Assembly: GCF_000499385.1 (NCBI RefSeq)
Contig: NW_013655121.1
Coordinates: 1 to 17,500 of the forward strand
Origin: Eimeria necatrix
Lineage: Eukaryota > Apicomplexa > Conoidasida > Eucoccidiorida > Eimeriidae
Direction of reading: 5' to 3'
Length of the DNA stretch: 17,500 nt
In this document: piece after piece, positions 1 to 8,917 of the stretch
Position numbering within the stretch: position 1 is the stretch's first letter
Layout: every line of letters starts with the position of its first letter
Notes under the pieces: model-generated
Told to the model about the DNA's origin: nothing
Databases searched by the model: none
The model's input: only the letters and a program-made list of their open reading frames with translations
Made by a program: the position numbers and the translations under genes

Positions 1-617
1 GACGACGACGAGCTGCTGCAGGTCCCGCGTTTGGTGCCCACGTGGGAAAAGCCCATAATAATTGGCCGCCACGCCTTCGGCGATCAGTACCAAGCGGTGG
101 AGTTCCGCGTGCCGGGGCCGGGGACTGTGAAAATAACTTACACTCCCGAGGACGGGTAGGGTTTAGGGTTTAGGGTTTAGGGTTTAGGGTTTAGGGTTTG
201 GGGTTTGGGGGTTGGGTTGGGGGCTGGGGTTGGGGCAGGGGCTGGGCGCGCGAGGCGCAGCAGCGCGGGAGCCGCGGCGCGCGGCGCGCCGCGCAGCTAG
301 GGTTTAGGGTTTAGGGTTTAGGGTTTAGGGTTTAGGGTTTAGGGTTTAGGGTTTGCGGCGCAGGGGTCCCGGCGAGACGCGGGAAGTGCACCGGTTCGAA
401 GAGGGGGGGGTTTGTCTGGGGATGTTCAACCAAGACAGCAGCATAAGGAGTTTTGCTGCTGCTTGTTTTTGCTGCGCCTTGGAAGCAAAAATGCCTCTTT
501 ATCTTTCCACCAAAAACACAGTTTTGAAAACTTATGACGGAAGATTCAAAGACATCTTTCAGGAACTCTACGACAAACAGTACAAGCAGCAGTTCGAGAA
601 GCTCGGCATCTGGCAAG

Positions 618-658
<41 letters not shown>

Positions 659-865
659 TGCAGTGCTGCGGTTGCTGCTGCTGCGGAGCTGCTGCTGTTG
701 CTGCTGTTGCTGCAGTGCTGCTGCTGCTGCTGTGGTTGCTGCTGTGGTTGCTGCTGTTGTTGCTGCTGTTGTGGTTGTTGCTGCTGTTGCTGCTGCTGCT
801 GGGGATGCTGCAGTGGGTAAGGATGCGGAAGAGGGGGTTGCTGTTGCTGCTGTGGCTGCTGATGT

Positions 866-901
<36 letters not shown>

Positions 902-2020
902 CTCGCTCTCTCACTGCTACCTTTTTGTTTCTTTTTCTCCCTTATTCCTCTTTCATTTTTCTTTTGATTTATTTTAATTTTATTTTAATTTTATTTTAAT
1001 TTTATTTTGATTTTATTTTCCTTTTTTTCTGTTTTCCTTCATTTCATTTCATTCTTTTTCCATTTCATTTGATTTTTCTCCTTTCATTTCCTTTCGAATC
1101 TCTTTCATTTCCATTTTAGTCCTTTGGACTTCTTTTAATCATTTTAATTTTATTTTAATTTCATTTTAATTTAATTTCATTTTAATTTAATTTTAATTTC
1201 ATTTTAATTTTATTTTAATTTAATTTTAATTTCCTTTTAATCACTTTAGTTTGCTTGGAATCTTCTGCCCACATGGCGCTGTTTCTGCAGTGCATTTGAG
1301 TCGTTTTTTTTCCAACTTTTTTGTTTTTTGTTCATTTTTGTTGCTTTTTTCTCGAATTTGAGTTACTTTTTGGATTCTAATTGAATAAAGTTGAATAAAT
1401 TGGAAATAAATTCGAAAAAGCTTCCAAACGAGCCGCTTTCTGTCCACTTTGCAGGTACGAGCACCGCCTAGTGGATGACATGTTTGCCTACCTTTTGAAG
1501 TCCCGCGGGGGCTTCGTCTGGGCCTGCAAAAACTTCGAAGGAGACTTGGGAAGTGATTTGGTGGCTCAAGGGTTTGGGTCTTTGGGGATGATGGTATCTT
1601 TTCTGGAGTCTGCTGCAGCAGCAGAAGGAGCAGCAGCAGCAGCAGATGGCGCAGCAGCAGCAGCAGCAGCAGCAGCGTTTGCTGCGGAAGCAGCACACGG
1701 CACTGTGCGCAGACACTTCCTGCTGCAGCGCAGCGGCTGCAGCGCCAGCAGCAACCCCGTGGCCTCGGCCTACGCGTGGGCGCGGGGGCTGCTGCGGCGG
1801 GGGCAGCGGGACAGCAACTTGCTGCTGCAGCAGTTTGCTGCTGCTCTCGAAGCAGCTTGCTGCAGCGCCATCGAGGCTGGAGTTATGACCAAAGACCTCG
1901 CCACTGCCATCAAAGGAGATAAAGTTTCCGAAAAGGATTATGTTGACACCAAACAGTTCATCAAGGAAGTCCAGAAGCACCTCGAGCAGGCCCTAGTCAA
2001 ACTCGGAGTCATCACTGAGT

Positions 2021-2022
<2 letters not shown>
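1..2022 (+). CDS. NADP-dependent isocitrate dehydrogenase, C-terminal part, 3 exons (5' end outside window)
   Basis: The enzyme oxidatively decarboxylates isocitrate to 2-oxoglutarate and makes NADPH. Exons: 1-155, 364-612, 1455-2022; phases match at both junctions. Seen: [14 protein letters not shown] in exon 1; [20 protein letters not shown] in exon 2; then [42 protein letters not shown] and [11 protein letters not shown] in exon 3. By family knowledge, the Asp of HRLVDDM and the two Asp of EGDLGSD are metal/substrate ligands, and GTVxRH plus the SASSNP segment bind NADP; all are present. The sequence is the eukaryotic dimeric NADP type, not the NAD-specific hetero-oligomer. Oddity: an Ala-rich insert of roughly 18-20 residues (1609-1678) sits just before AEAAHGTV, where the family has a short loop. 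Intron 2 uses a GC donor. The stop TAG (2020-2022) runs straight into a CAG array. The N-terminus, and so the compartment (cytosol, mitochondrion or plastid), is outside the window. Family call is very secure. Confidence 0.95.
156..363 (+). other. Intron 1 of the isocitrate dehydrogenase gene, bounded by telomere-like repeats
   Basis: A GT-AG intron in phase 2; splicing joins PEDG to the [15 protein letters not shown] stretch in the correct frame. The donor GTAGGG runs directly into TTTAGGG units (about 157-200). Seven perfect TTTAGGG units occupy 303-351, followed by TTTGCGGCGCAG and the exon. The middle (about 201-297) is G-rich then GC-rich, with GCGCGC palindromes that could fold. Confidence 0.85.
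303..351 (+). repeat. Telomere-like array, (TTTAGGG)x7, intronic
   Basis: Seven exact copies preceded by CAGCTAGGG. The array lies 12 nt upstream of the 3' splice site of isocitrate dehydrogenase intron 1. It is interstitial, because exons flank it on both sides. Confidence 0.97.
613..1454 (+). other. Intron 2 of the isocitrate dehydrogenase gene, GC-AG type
   Basis: Exon 2 ends TG at 612 and exon 3 starts with G at 1455. Joining them restores the Trp of GIWYEHRL, a family-conserved string with no extra residue. The donor is GCAAGT, the classical GC-AG consensus, and the acceptor is TTTGCAG. The only GT alternative nearby (617) gives either a frame break or an extra residue. The intron carries a sense-strand CTG array (619-900), then about 500 nt of T-rich sequence with [13 protein letters not shown] repeats. 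Confidence 0.85.
619..900 (+). repeat. Interrupted CTG array inside intron 2 of isocitrate dehydrogenase
   Basis: Mostly CTG/TTG trinucleotides, broken by GGTTGC and a short non-repetitive stretch near 815-838. Open frames through it are poly-Cys, poly-Leu or poly-Ala and have no conserved content. The array lies inside a well-supported intron, so it is not coding. Confidence 0.9.
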
Positions 2023-2051
<29 letters not shown>

Positions 2052-2262
2052 GTGCGGGGGCTGCAGCAGCAGCAGCAGCAGCGGCAGCAGCAGCGGCAGC
2101 AGCAGCGGCAGCGGCGCGGGGGCTGGCGCAGCAGCAAGGAGTGAGGCGGTGGCAGGTGCAAGAGCAGCAGCAGCAGGTGCTGCTGCAGCAGCACTAGTGC
2201 AGCAGCAACTGCAGCAGCAAGTGCAGCAGCAAGTGCAGCAGCAAGTGCAGCAGCAGGTGCAG
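2023..2262 (+). repeat. CAG-rich 3' flank of isocitrate dehydrogenase, with a 12-bp tandem subrepeat
   Basis: The stop codon is followed at once by a CAG array (2023-2130) and then more irregular CAG-rich DNA. Between about 2210 and 2262 there is a 12-bp period, GTGCAGCAGCAA, in about four copies. It is probably 3' untranslated sequence. No gene-like open frame is seen on either strand. Confidence 0.75.
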
Positions 2263-2468
2263 GAAGATGAATGGACAAAACTAAGGAGAAGACACATAAA
2301 AGGAAGCAAGTAAGAAAAGAAAAAAAGAAAAAGTGGCAGAAAGGAATAAAAAAGAAAATAGAAAAAAAAAGAATAAAAAAAAAGACCAATGGACAAACAA
2401 CAGACACAAAAATATATGTCCCAACAAGTTTGCTGCTGCAAATAGCTCTTGCTGCTGCACCCGGAGGT

Positions 2469-2503
<35 letters not shown>

Positions 2504-2690
2504 TGCAGCAATTTGCTGCTGCAGCCTGCGGGCCCCACAAGTTGAGGTGTACGTACACTGCACCTCAGGTGTACGTACACCTGAGTTCTTCCGCCGCTGC
2601 CTGAAAAGCACTTTTATGAAAACTGTTAATTCAGAAATCTCAAATAAACCTTTAACATCAAAACTAACAATTTATTCACTCCTCCTTGAA
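2263..2690. other. Intergenic: A/G-rich stretch, CAG/CTG inverted patches, AATAAA sites
   Basis: 2270-2410 is strongly purine-rich (runs of A with G). 2430-2525 carries CTG, then CAG, then CTG patches that could fold into a long stem. Two GTGTACGTACAC palindromes follow. AATAAA-like motifs occur near 2346, 2373 and 2643 and could serve 3'-end formation of the upstream gene, but apicomplexan polyadenylation signals are weak, so this is a guess. No gene seen. Confidence 0.5.
2564..2585. repeat. 22-bp perfect palindrome centred on GTGTACGTACAC
   Basis: Every base pair matches across the centre between 2574 and 2575. A second copy of the 12-bp core lies just upstream at 2547-2558. A third core, sharing the 16-bp context AGGTGTACGTACACTG in reverse complement, lies at 11065-11076. 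It could be a protein-binding site; function unknown. Confidence 0.8.
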
Positions 2691-3155
2691 GCCAGCTAGC
2701 TGTAGCTAGCTGCAGCTAGCTACGGCTTGCTGCAGCTAGCTGAGCCTAGTTGTGGCTAGCTGCAGCGAGCCGTGGCTAGCTAGTAGTAGCTAGCTGCAGC
2801 GAGCCGTGGCTAGCTAGCAGTAGCTAGCTGCAGCGAGCTGTGGCTAGCTAGCAGTAGCTAGCTGAGTCTGGCTAGCTGTGGCTGCCACTAACTGCGGCTA
2901 ACTATGGCCATCCCTGGGAAGCTGCAGCGAGCTGCAGCTAGCTGTAGCTACCCGTAGCTAGCTACAGCTAGCTGTAGCTAGCTACAGCTAGCTGCGGCGA
3001 GCTGCAGCTAGCCGTAGCTACCCGTAGCTAGCTGTAGCTAGCTGCAGCGAGCTGCAGCGAGCTGCAGCTAGCCGTAGCTACCCGTAGCTAGCTACGTACA
3101 GCTAGCTGTATCTAGCTGCAGCTAGCTGCAGCTAGCTGTAGCTAGCCGTAGCTAA
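2691..3155. repeat. AGCTAGCT-based degenerate array
   Basis: About 465 bp of GCTAGCTG(C/T)AGCTAGC variants with interspersed GAGCCGTGGC and CCCGTAGC units. A longer unit of roughly 40 bp (GTAGCTAGCTGCAGCGAGCC and relatives) repeats about three times near 2745-2850. The palindromic tetramers mean both strands look alike. Stops (TAG) occur throughout, so it is non-coding. Confidence 0.9.
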
Positions 3156-3171
3156 GAATGCCCCTATTGGT

Positions 3172-3500
3172 ACCTAGGGCCCCATGGGGCCTCAGGCCCT
3201 CCAAAGGGGCCCCTAGGTAGCAGCTGGGGGCCCCCTTAAAGAACGGAAAGGATCTCTGGGGCCTCAAGGGGGCCCCCTGAGACCCAGGGGGGCCCCCTAA
3301 GACCCCTGGGGGCCCCCCAAGACGCCAGGGGGCCCCCCTGCGGTCTTGGGGGCCCCCAAGGGGCCCCCTAGGGTCTGGGAGGTTCTTAAAAGCCCTAAAG
3401 TGACCTTAAAGACACTCAAAATGCCCCCTGAGGGCCCTTAGGGGCCCCTGTTGAGCCCTGGGGGCCCCCCTGATCTGCTTTGGGGTGGGGGGGCCCCTGC
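3172..3500. repeat. GGGGCCCC palindrome-rich block, intergenic
   Basis: Many GGGGCCCC, GGGGGCCCCC and CCCCTAGG-type palindromes, separated by short unique pieces such as TTAAAG and GACCC. The same motif family occurs near 4368, 6590-6670 and 10455-10980, and inside exons of the Omp85-like gene. No frame here has conserved protein content. Confidence 0.85.
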
Positions 3501-3698
3501 TGCTTCTTTTTGCCATTTCAGGGTGGATTTGACGGAATTAAATGTTTAAATTTATTTTAAATTAAAAATAAATATTTTTAAAAAGAAAATTTGGATTTTA
3601 AATGCAGAAAATGACAGAAAACGACATTTCAAACAGACCCGACAGCCACGGCAGACCACCCCAGTGTCTTGCCACCCCAGCGCCTGGGCCATCAACTC
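3501..3698. other. Unique-looking AT-rich intergenic stretch
   Basis: Contains TTTAAATTTATTTTAAATTAAA-like sequence (about 3540-3600) and a more balanced piece (3610-3690). No open frame, splice pair or RNA gene was recognised. Confidence 0.4.
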
Positions 3699-3763
3699 AA
3701 ACCCTAAACCCTAAACCCTAAACCCTAAACCCAAAACCCTAAACCCTAAACCCTAAACCCTAA
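3699..3763 (-). repeat. Telomere-like AAACCCT array, intergenic
   Basis: About nine AAACCCT units with one variant (AAACCCAAAACCCT). TTTAGGG reads on the minus strand. It is interstitial between the first and second genes. Confidence 0.95.
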
Positions 3764-3821
3764 TATCCAGGTGGCCCTTTAGTTGGCGGTTGAATATATT
3801 AAAGACCAGCACGGGGGCCCC

Positions 3822-3822
<1 letters not shown>

Positions 3823-3854
<32 letters not shown>
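3823..3854 (+). repeat. CTG array
   Basis: About ten CTG units, flanked by GGGGGCCCCGG upstream and GCGGCGG downstream. Intergenic. Confidence 0.9.
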
Positions 3855-3917
3855 GCTGCGGCGGTAGGGGGGCCCCCCTGACCCCTCAGTTGCAATTTGT
3901 GTGTCTGAGTTGATTTT

Positions 3918-3961
3918 GAATTAAATTTGAATTAAATTTGAATTAAATTTGAATTAAATTT
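3918..3961 (+). repeat. 11-bp AT-rich tandem repeat, GAATTAAATTT x4
   Basis: Four perfect units, then a degenerate run of AATTAATT to about 4000. Intergenic, upstream of the Omp85-like gene. No coding potential. Confidence 0.9.
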
Positions 3962-4093
3962 GAATTAATTAAATTAATTAAATTAATTTTGAATTAATTG
4001 ATTTTATTTTCGGAAAATAAAACCAATAAAGGGCCCCAGAGCCTCAGCTGCGAGCCGCCGCCAACCGGGGCCCCCCAATGGCCTAGCGGGGCC

Positions 4094-4094
<1 letters not shown>

Positions 4095-4146
<52 letters not shown>
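4095..4146 (+). repeat. CTG array upstream of the Omp85-like gene
   Basis: About 17 uninterrupted CTG units following a GGGGCCCC motif. It ends at a near match to the GTGTACGTACAC palindrome (GTGTACGCACA, from 4153). It could be in the promoter or 5' UTR of the next gene. Confidence 0.9.
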
Positions 4147-4358
4147 AACGCGGTGTACGCACATTGGCAGCTGCTTCAGAGTCAAATAAACAGCACCGGC
4201 AAGCGTGCTGCTGCTGAAAGAATTGCTGCTGCTGCTGCTGCTGCAGCAGGAGCTGCTGCAGCAAGAGCTGCTGCAGCAGATCTAGCAGCACCTGCGTCAA
4301 TACCGACCATGTGCAGACCAAAGAGAAAGTCCGAGCAGCAGCAGCAGCTAGACCTTGC

Positions 4359-4450
4359 ATGCAACAAGGGGGGCCCCCCTGTGGGTATCGAATGGCCTTC
4401 GTGGCTCCCCGGGGCCCCAAGGATTCAAAAGACAGGGGCCCTGCAGACCC

Positions 4451-4509
<59 letters not shown>

Positions 4510-4623
4510 GTGGCACGACCAAGGATGTGTCTGCTAGCTCCAGCTCTTCTAAAGCACTGACAGCAGCTGCGGCGGCCCCCGCAGCAGCAGCTGCAGCAGG
4601 AGAAGCAGCAGCAGCAACAGGAG

Positions 4624-4657
<34 letters not shown>

Positions 4658-4894
4658 GCCTCCAGTGCTCGTGGAATGCTTCTATGTCTCCGGCAGCAAA
4701 CTGCTGGCAGCAAAAGAAGTCGAAAGGATTTCCAAAAAGGTCCTGGAGGCCCAGGGGGCCCCCCTGGGTGCTGCTTTTGTTTTATCTGCTGCTGCTTTTG
4801 CTGCTGCATGCAAACAGTTTGCTGCTGCAGTGCAGCAGCTCTATGTCCGCGGCGGCTGGCTGCTGGCCACCGTCGAGCCAGTGCCCCCGCCAGC

Positions 4895-4931
<37 letters not shown>

Positions 4932-4955
4932 GAGCAGCAGCAGCAGCAGCAGCAG

Positions 4956-4989
<34 letters not shown>

Positions 4990-5104
4990 AGCAGCAGCAG
5001 CAGCAGCTGCTGCGGGTGGAGTTCAGGGCTAAAGAGCCGCTGCTGGACTCTCCGCCGCTTGCTGTGGAGTTCGCGCCGGCGGGGGCGGAGGAGCAGCAGC
5101 AGGA

Positions 5105-5172
<68 letters not shown>

Positions 5173-5277
5173 GCAGGACTAAAGCCAAAACTCTTGAGTG
5201 GTTTCTGGGGCTGCAGGGAGGGGCCCCTTTTAGGTGGAATGCCCAGAGGTGGGAGGCCCTCCTCAGAAGTGGTAAAC

Positions 5278-5311
<34 letters not shown>

Positions 5312-5388
5312 GGCTGCTGCTGCTGCTTCTGCTGCTGCTGCTTCTCCTGCTGCTCCTGCTGCTCCTGCTGCTGCTGCTCCTGCTGCCC

Positions 5389-5419
<31 letters not shown>

Positions 5420-5488
5420 GGCTGTGAATCATTTGGGGAAGCGCGGCGGCTCAGTGAGATGCTAGAAGAAGAGCTTTGTCGCTGTGCC

Positions 5489-5534
<46 letters not shown>

Positions 5535-5763
5535 ATTGTTGCAGCTGTCGTTGCTGCTGCTATTGTTCCTTCTGCTGCTTTTGCTGCTCCTGGTCTTGTC
5601 GCGAGTGCTGCTGCTGCTGCTGCTGCTACTTCCCTTAGTATTTCTGCTGTTGCTGCTACTGCTGCTTTTGCTGCTGCTGCTGCTGCTGTTGCTGCTGCTC
5701 TTGCTAATTTTGCTGCTCTTGCTCCTTTTTTGCTGCCACAACACAACAACAACAGCAACAACA

Positions 5764-5798
<35 letters not shown>

Positions 5799-6138
5799 AG
5801 GGCTGTTTGAGAGCGCGTCTGCTGCTGCAGCACTGCAGCAAAACGGCAGCGTGAAGCTGCTGCTGCAGCTAAAGGAAAGCCAGCGGCGGCAGTTGTCTCC
5901 AGGTAAACTTTTATTTTTATTTTATTTATTTTTATTTTTTATTTCTTTTTTATTTCTTTTTTATTTCTTTTTTATTTCTTTTTTATTTCTTTTTTATTTC
6001 TTTTTAAATTCTTTTTTACTTCTTTTTGATTCTTTTTTATTTTCTTTTTTTAATTCTCTTTTAATTCTTCTTTAAGTTTTTAAAATTCCTTTTGTTTCTT
6101 CTTTAATACTTTTTTACTTCTGTGTTTCATTTTTGTTT

Positions 6139-6180
<42 letters not shown>

Positions 6181-7877
6181 TCTTGCTGCTGCTGCTGCTG
6201 CTTTTTCTTTTTATTTCCTTTTTATTTATCTCTTTATTTGTCTTCTTTTGCTTTCTTTTTTATTTTTATTTTTTGTTTTTTTTTGATTGGGGATTTCTGG
6301 TTATATCTATCCTTAAGTGAATCCCCTACAAACAATCCCTAAACCCTGTTTTGTGGTTTAGTAATAAACTGCCGAGGGTTTAGGGTTTAGGGCTCAGGGA
6401 CTACGGCTCATGTTTCAGGGTTCACGGTTTAGGGTTTAAAATTTAGGGTTTAGGGTTTAGGGTTTAGGGTTTAGGGTTTAGGGTTTAGGGTTTGTGGTGG
6501 CTGCTGCTCAGGCTTATCATTCGACGGCTCCCTCAAAAGGTGTTTAGCAGAAATAAAATACTTCGACAAAAATCTCGGGGGTTTAGCGTGGGCCCTAAAG
6601 GGGGCCCTAAGGCGTACCCTGGGGGGCCCCCTGGGGGGGGCCCCCAGGGGCCCCTTTGGGGGGCCCCCCCAGCAAAGCCACGCTGCGGAGCTGTGCCTTT
6701 CTAATGAGACCCTGCGGCAGCCTGCGTAAGACTTTTCTGTGCTGCAGCACTTCCAGCTAGGGTTTAGGGTTTAGGGTTTAGGGTTTAGGGTTTAGGGTTT
6801 AGGGTTTAGGGTGTCATTAAAACGTGCTCTTCAGGGGCCTCCCAGTCACACGCATAACCCTCTCCGACAAGACCTTCTTTGCCCAGGGGCCCCCGGGGGC
6901 CCCGGGGGCCCCTGGGGCCCCGGGGGCCCTGGGGGCCCCTGGGGCCCCGGGGGCCCCAGGGGCCCCCAACTCAGTGAAGGGGGGCCCCCCAGGGGGCCCC
7001 CTACCCTGTATAGGGAAGCGGCGGACAGCAGCTGCTTGGAGACTGGATGTGCCCCTAGTGGGGGGCCCCCAGGGGGCCCCCCAGGGGGGCCCCCAGGGGG
7101 GCCCCCTGGGGGCCCCCCAGGGGGGCCCCCTGGACGCGAAGTTGCTTGAAGTGTGGGGCCAGTTTGAAGTAGAAGCTTATCGAGAAGTGCTGCTGCTGCA
7201 GCCAGAGAAAAAGGGGGGCCCCCAGGGCCCTGGGGGCCCCCCCTTTTCTGTGGGGGGCCCCCCCAGGGGCCCTGGGGCCCCCCGGCAAGGCCCAGGGGGG
7301 GCCCCCCTGGCAGCAGGGTTTGGGGGGCCCCTGCAGCAGCAGCGGGAGTGGCTGGGGAAGCTGCGGGGGGCCCTGGGGGGCCCCCCTGTGATGAGTTTTG
7401 CTGCTGCTGCTGCAGACCCGCTGCTGTCGGGGGCCCCCCTTGGCCAAGACACAGCAAAAGCAACTGTCTCTTTTGCTGCTGCTGCGCGGCAGCAAAGAGA
7501 CAGCAGATTCCTAGGCAGCGTGAGGCAGCACAGGGGCCCCTGCGCAGCAGCAGCAGCAGCAGCAGCTGCTGCTGCTGCTGCTGCTGCTGCTGCATAGTCC
7601 CGCTGCAGCGTCTCCTCTGCTGCTTTTTGTCTCCTTCGCTGTTTGTCCCCTTTTGCTGCTTCGTGTCTTTCCTTTTATTTTTGTCTGCTGCTGCTGCTCG
7701 CGCTGGCTGCTGCTGCTGCTGCTCTGCGTGGGCCTAGCTAGCAAGCAGCAGCAGCTAGCTAGCTGCTGCAGCAACAGCTAGCTAGCTACTGCAGCAGCTG
7801 CTGCTCGTGCTGCTAAAGTCTATACGGTTGCTGCTTCAAGGTGCCTTCCATGTGACGGCAGTGGAATGTCTCTGTTA

Positions 7878-7916
<39 letters not shown>

Positions 7917-8118
7917 CTGCTGCTGTTGCTGCTGTTGCTGCTGCTGCTTTTTGCTGCTGTAGGGCTGTGTCTTGTGTGCATGCATGCGCTTGCTGCAGCC
8001 GCTGGAAGCGTCTGTACACCTCAGCGCCGGTGTGGGGGCCTCAGCAGCGCTCACTGCTGCTTCTGTTGCAGCAGCAGCAAAAGGAGCTGCGGAGACATTG
8101 TGGGGTGCCCCAGAGTCC

Positions 8119-8166
<48 letters not shown>

Positions 8167-8285
8167 CGGGGGCCCCTCAGCAGCAGCCCCACAGCTCAAA
8201 GGGCGCTGCGCCTCCTCAGGGCTGGAGGGGCCGCGGCGACGAAGGCGCTGACGGAGCGGCTTCCCTTCGTCGGTGCTGCTGTGCT

Positions 8286-8342
<57 letters not shown>

Positions 8343-8865
8343 CTGCGCGCAGCCCTTCGTGCGGCTGGACGCTGAAGGGACCCTCAGCGTTACCCCCTAT
8401 GCCTTTCTAAAGAGGCGCCCAGCCGAGTGCCTCCCAGGGGGCCCCCTGGGGGCCCCCCTGGGGGCCCCCCTGGGGGCCCCCCTGGGGGGCCCCCTGGGGG
8501 GCCCCCATGGGGGGCCCCCGGGGGGCCCCCCCCGGGGCCCTTGGGGCCCCCTCGCCCGTCTTGTAGACTGGCGGGGGATCTGCATGCAGTCCAGGTGGGG
8601 GGCCCACCTCTTTGTGGGGCCCCACTTGCTGCAGCAGCTGCTGCATGCGCGGCGGGGCTCGCTGCCTACAGCAGCAGCAGCAGCAGCAGCAGCAGCTGCT
8701 GCTGCTGCTGCGGAGGGGCCCCCTGGGGAAGTCCCCACACTTGAAGCCCGGGGGGCCCCCAGGGGCCTCGAACGTTTTGCTGCTGCTGCAGGGGCCCTCA
8801 GAGCGCCCCACACTTTCATTGTTTCTGCTGCACATTCGCTGGCTGTTCCCTTTGTTGTCAGGTAA

Positions 8866-8917
<52 letters not shown>

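Noticed and set aside
156..363. Possible chromosome end (true telomere)
   Set aside because: Coding exons of one gene lie on both sides, so the repeats are interstitial.
655..999. Poly-Leu/poly-Cys open frame through the CTG array
   Set aside because: It lies within an intron fixed by the conserved GIWYEHRL junction; there is no conserved content outside the repeat.
2012..2611. Long minus-strand frames opposite the 3' flank of isocitrate dehydrogenase
   Set aside because: Composed of CTG-array codons and a translated purine-rich tract; no family-like block or splice structure.
4153..4560. Alternative plus-strand frame starting near the Omp85-like gene (MCRPKRKSE from 4309)
   Set aside because: It runs into poly-Ser and stops without reaching the POTRA-like blocks, which lie in another frame.
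4684..5427. Plus-strand poly-Leu/Ser frame overlapping exon 1 of the Omp85-like gene
   Set aside because: The other frame carries the conserved POTRA-like strings; this one is a repeat shadow.
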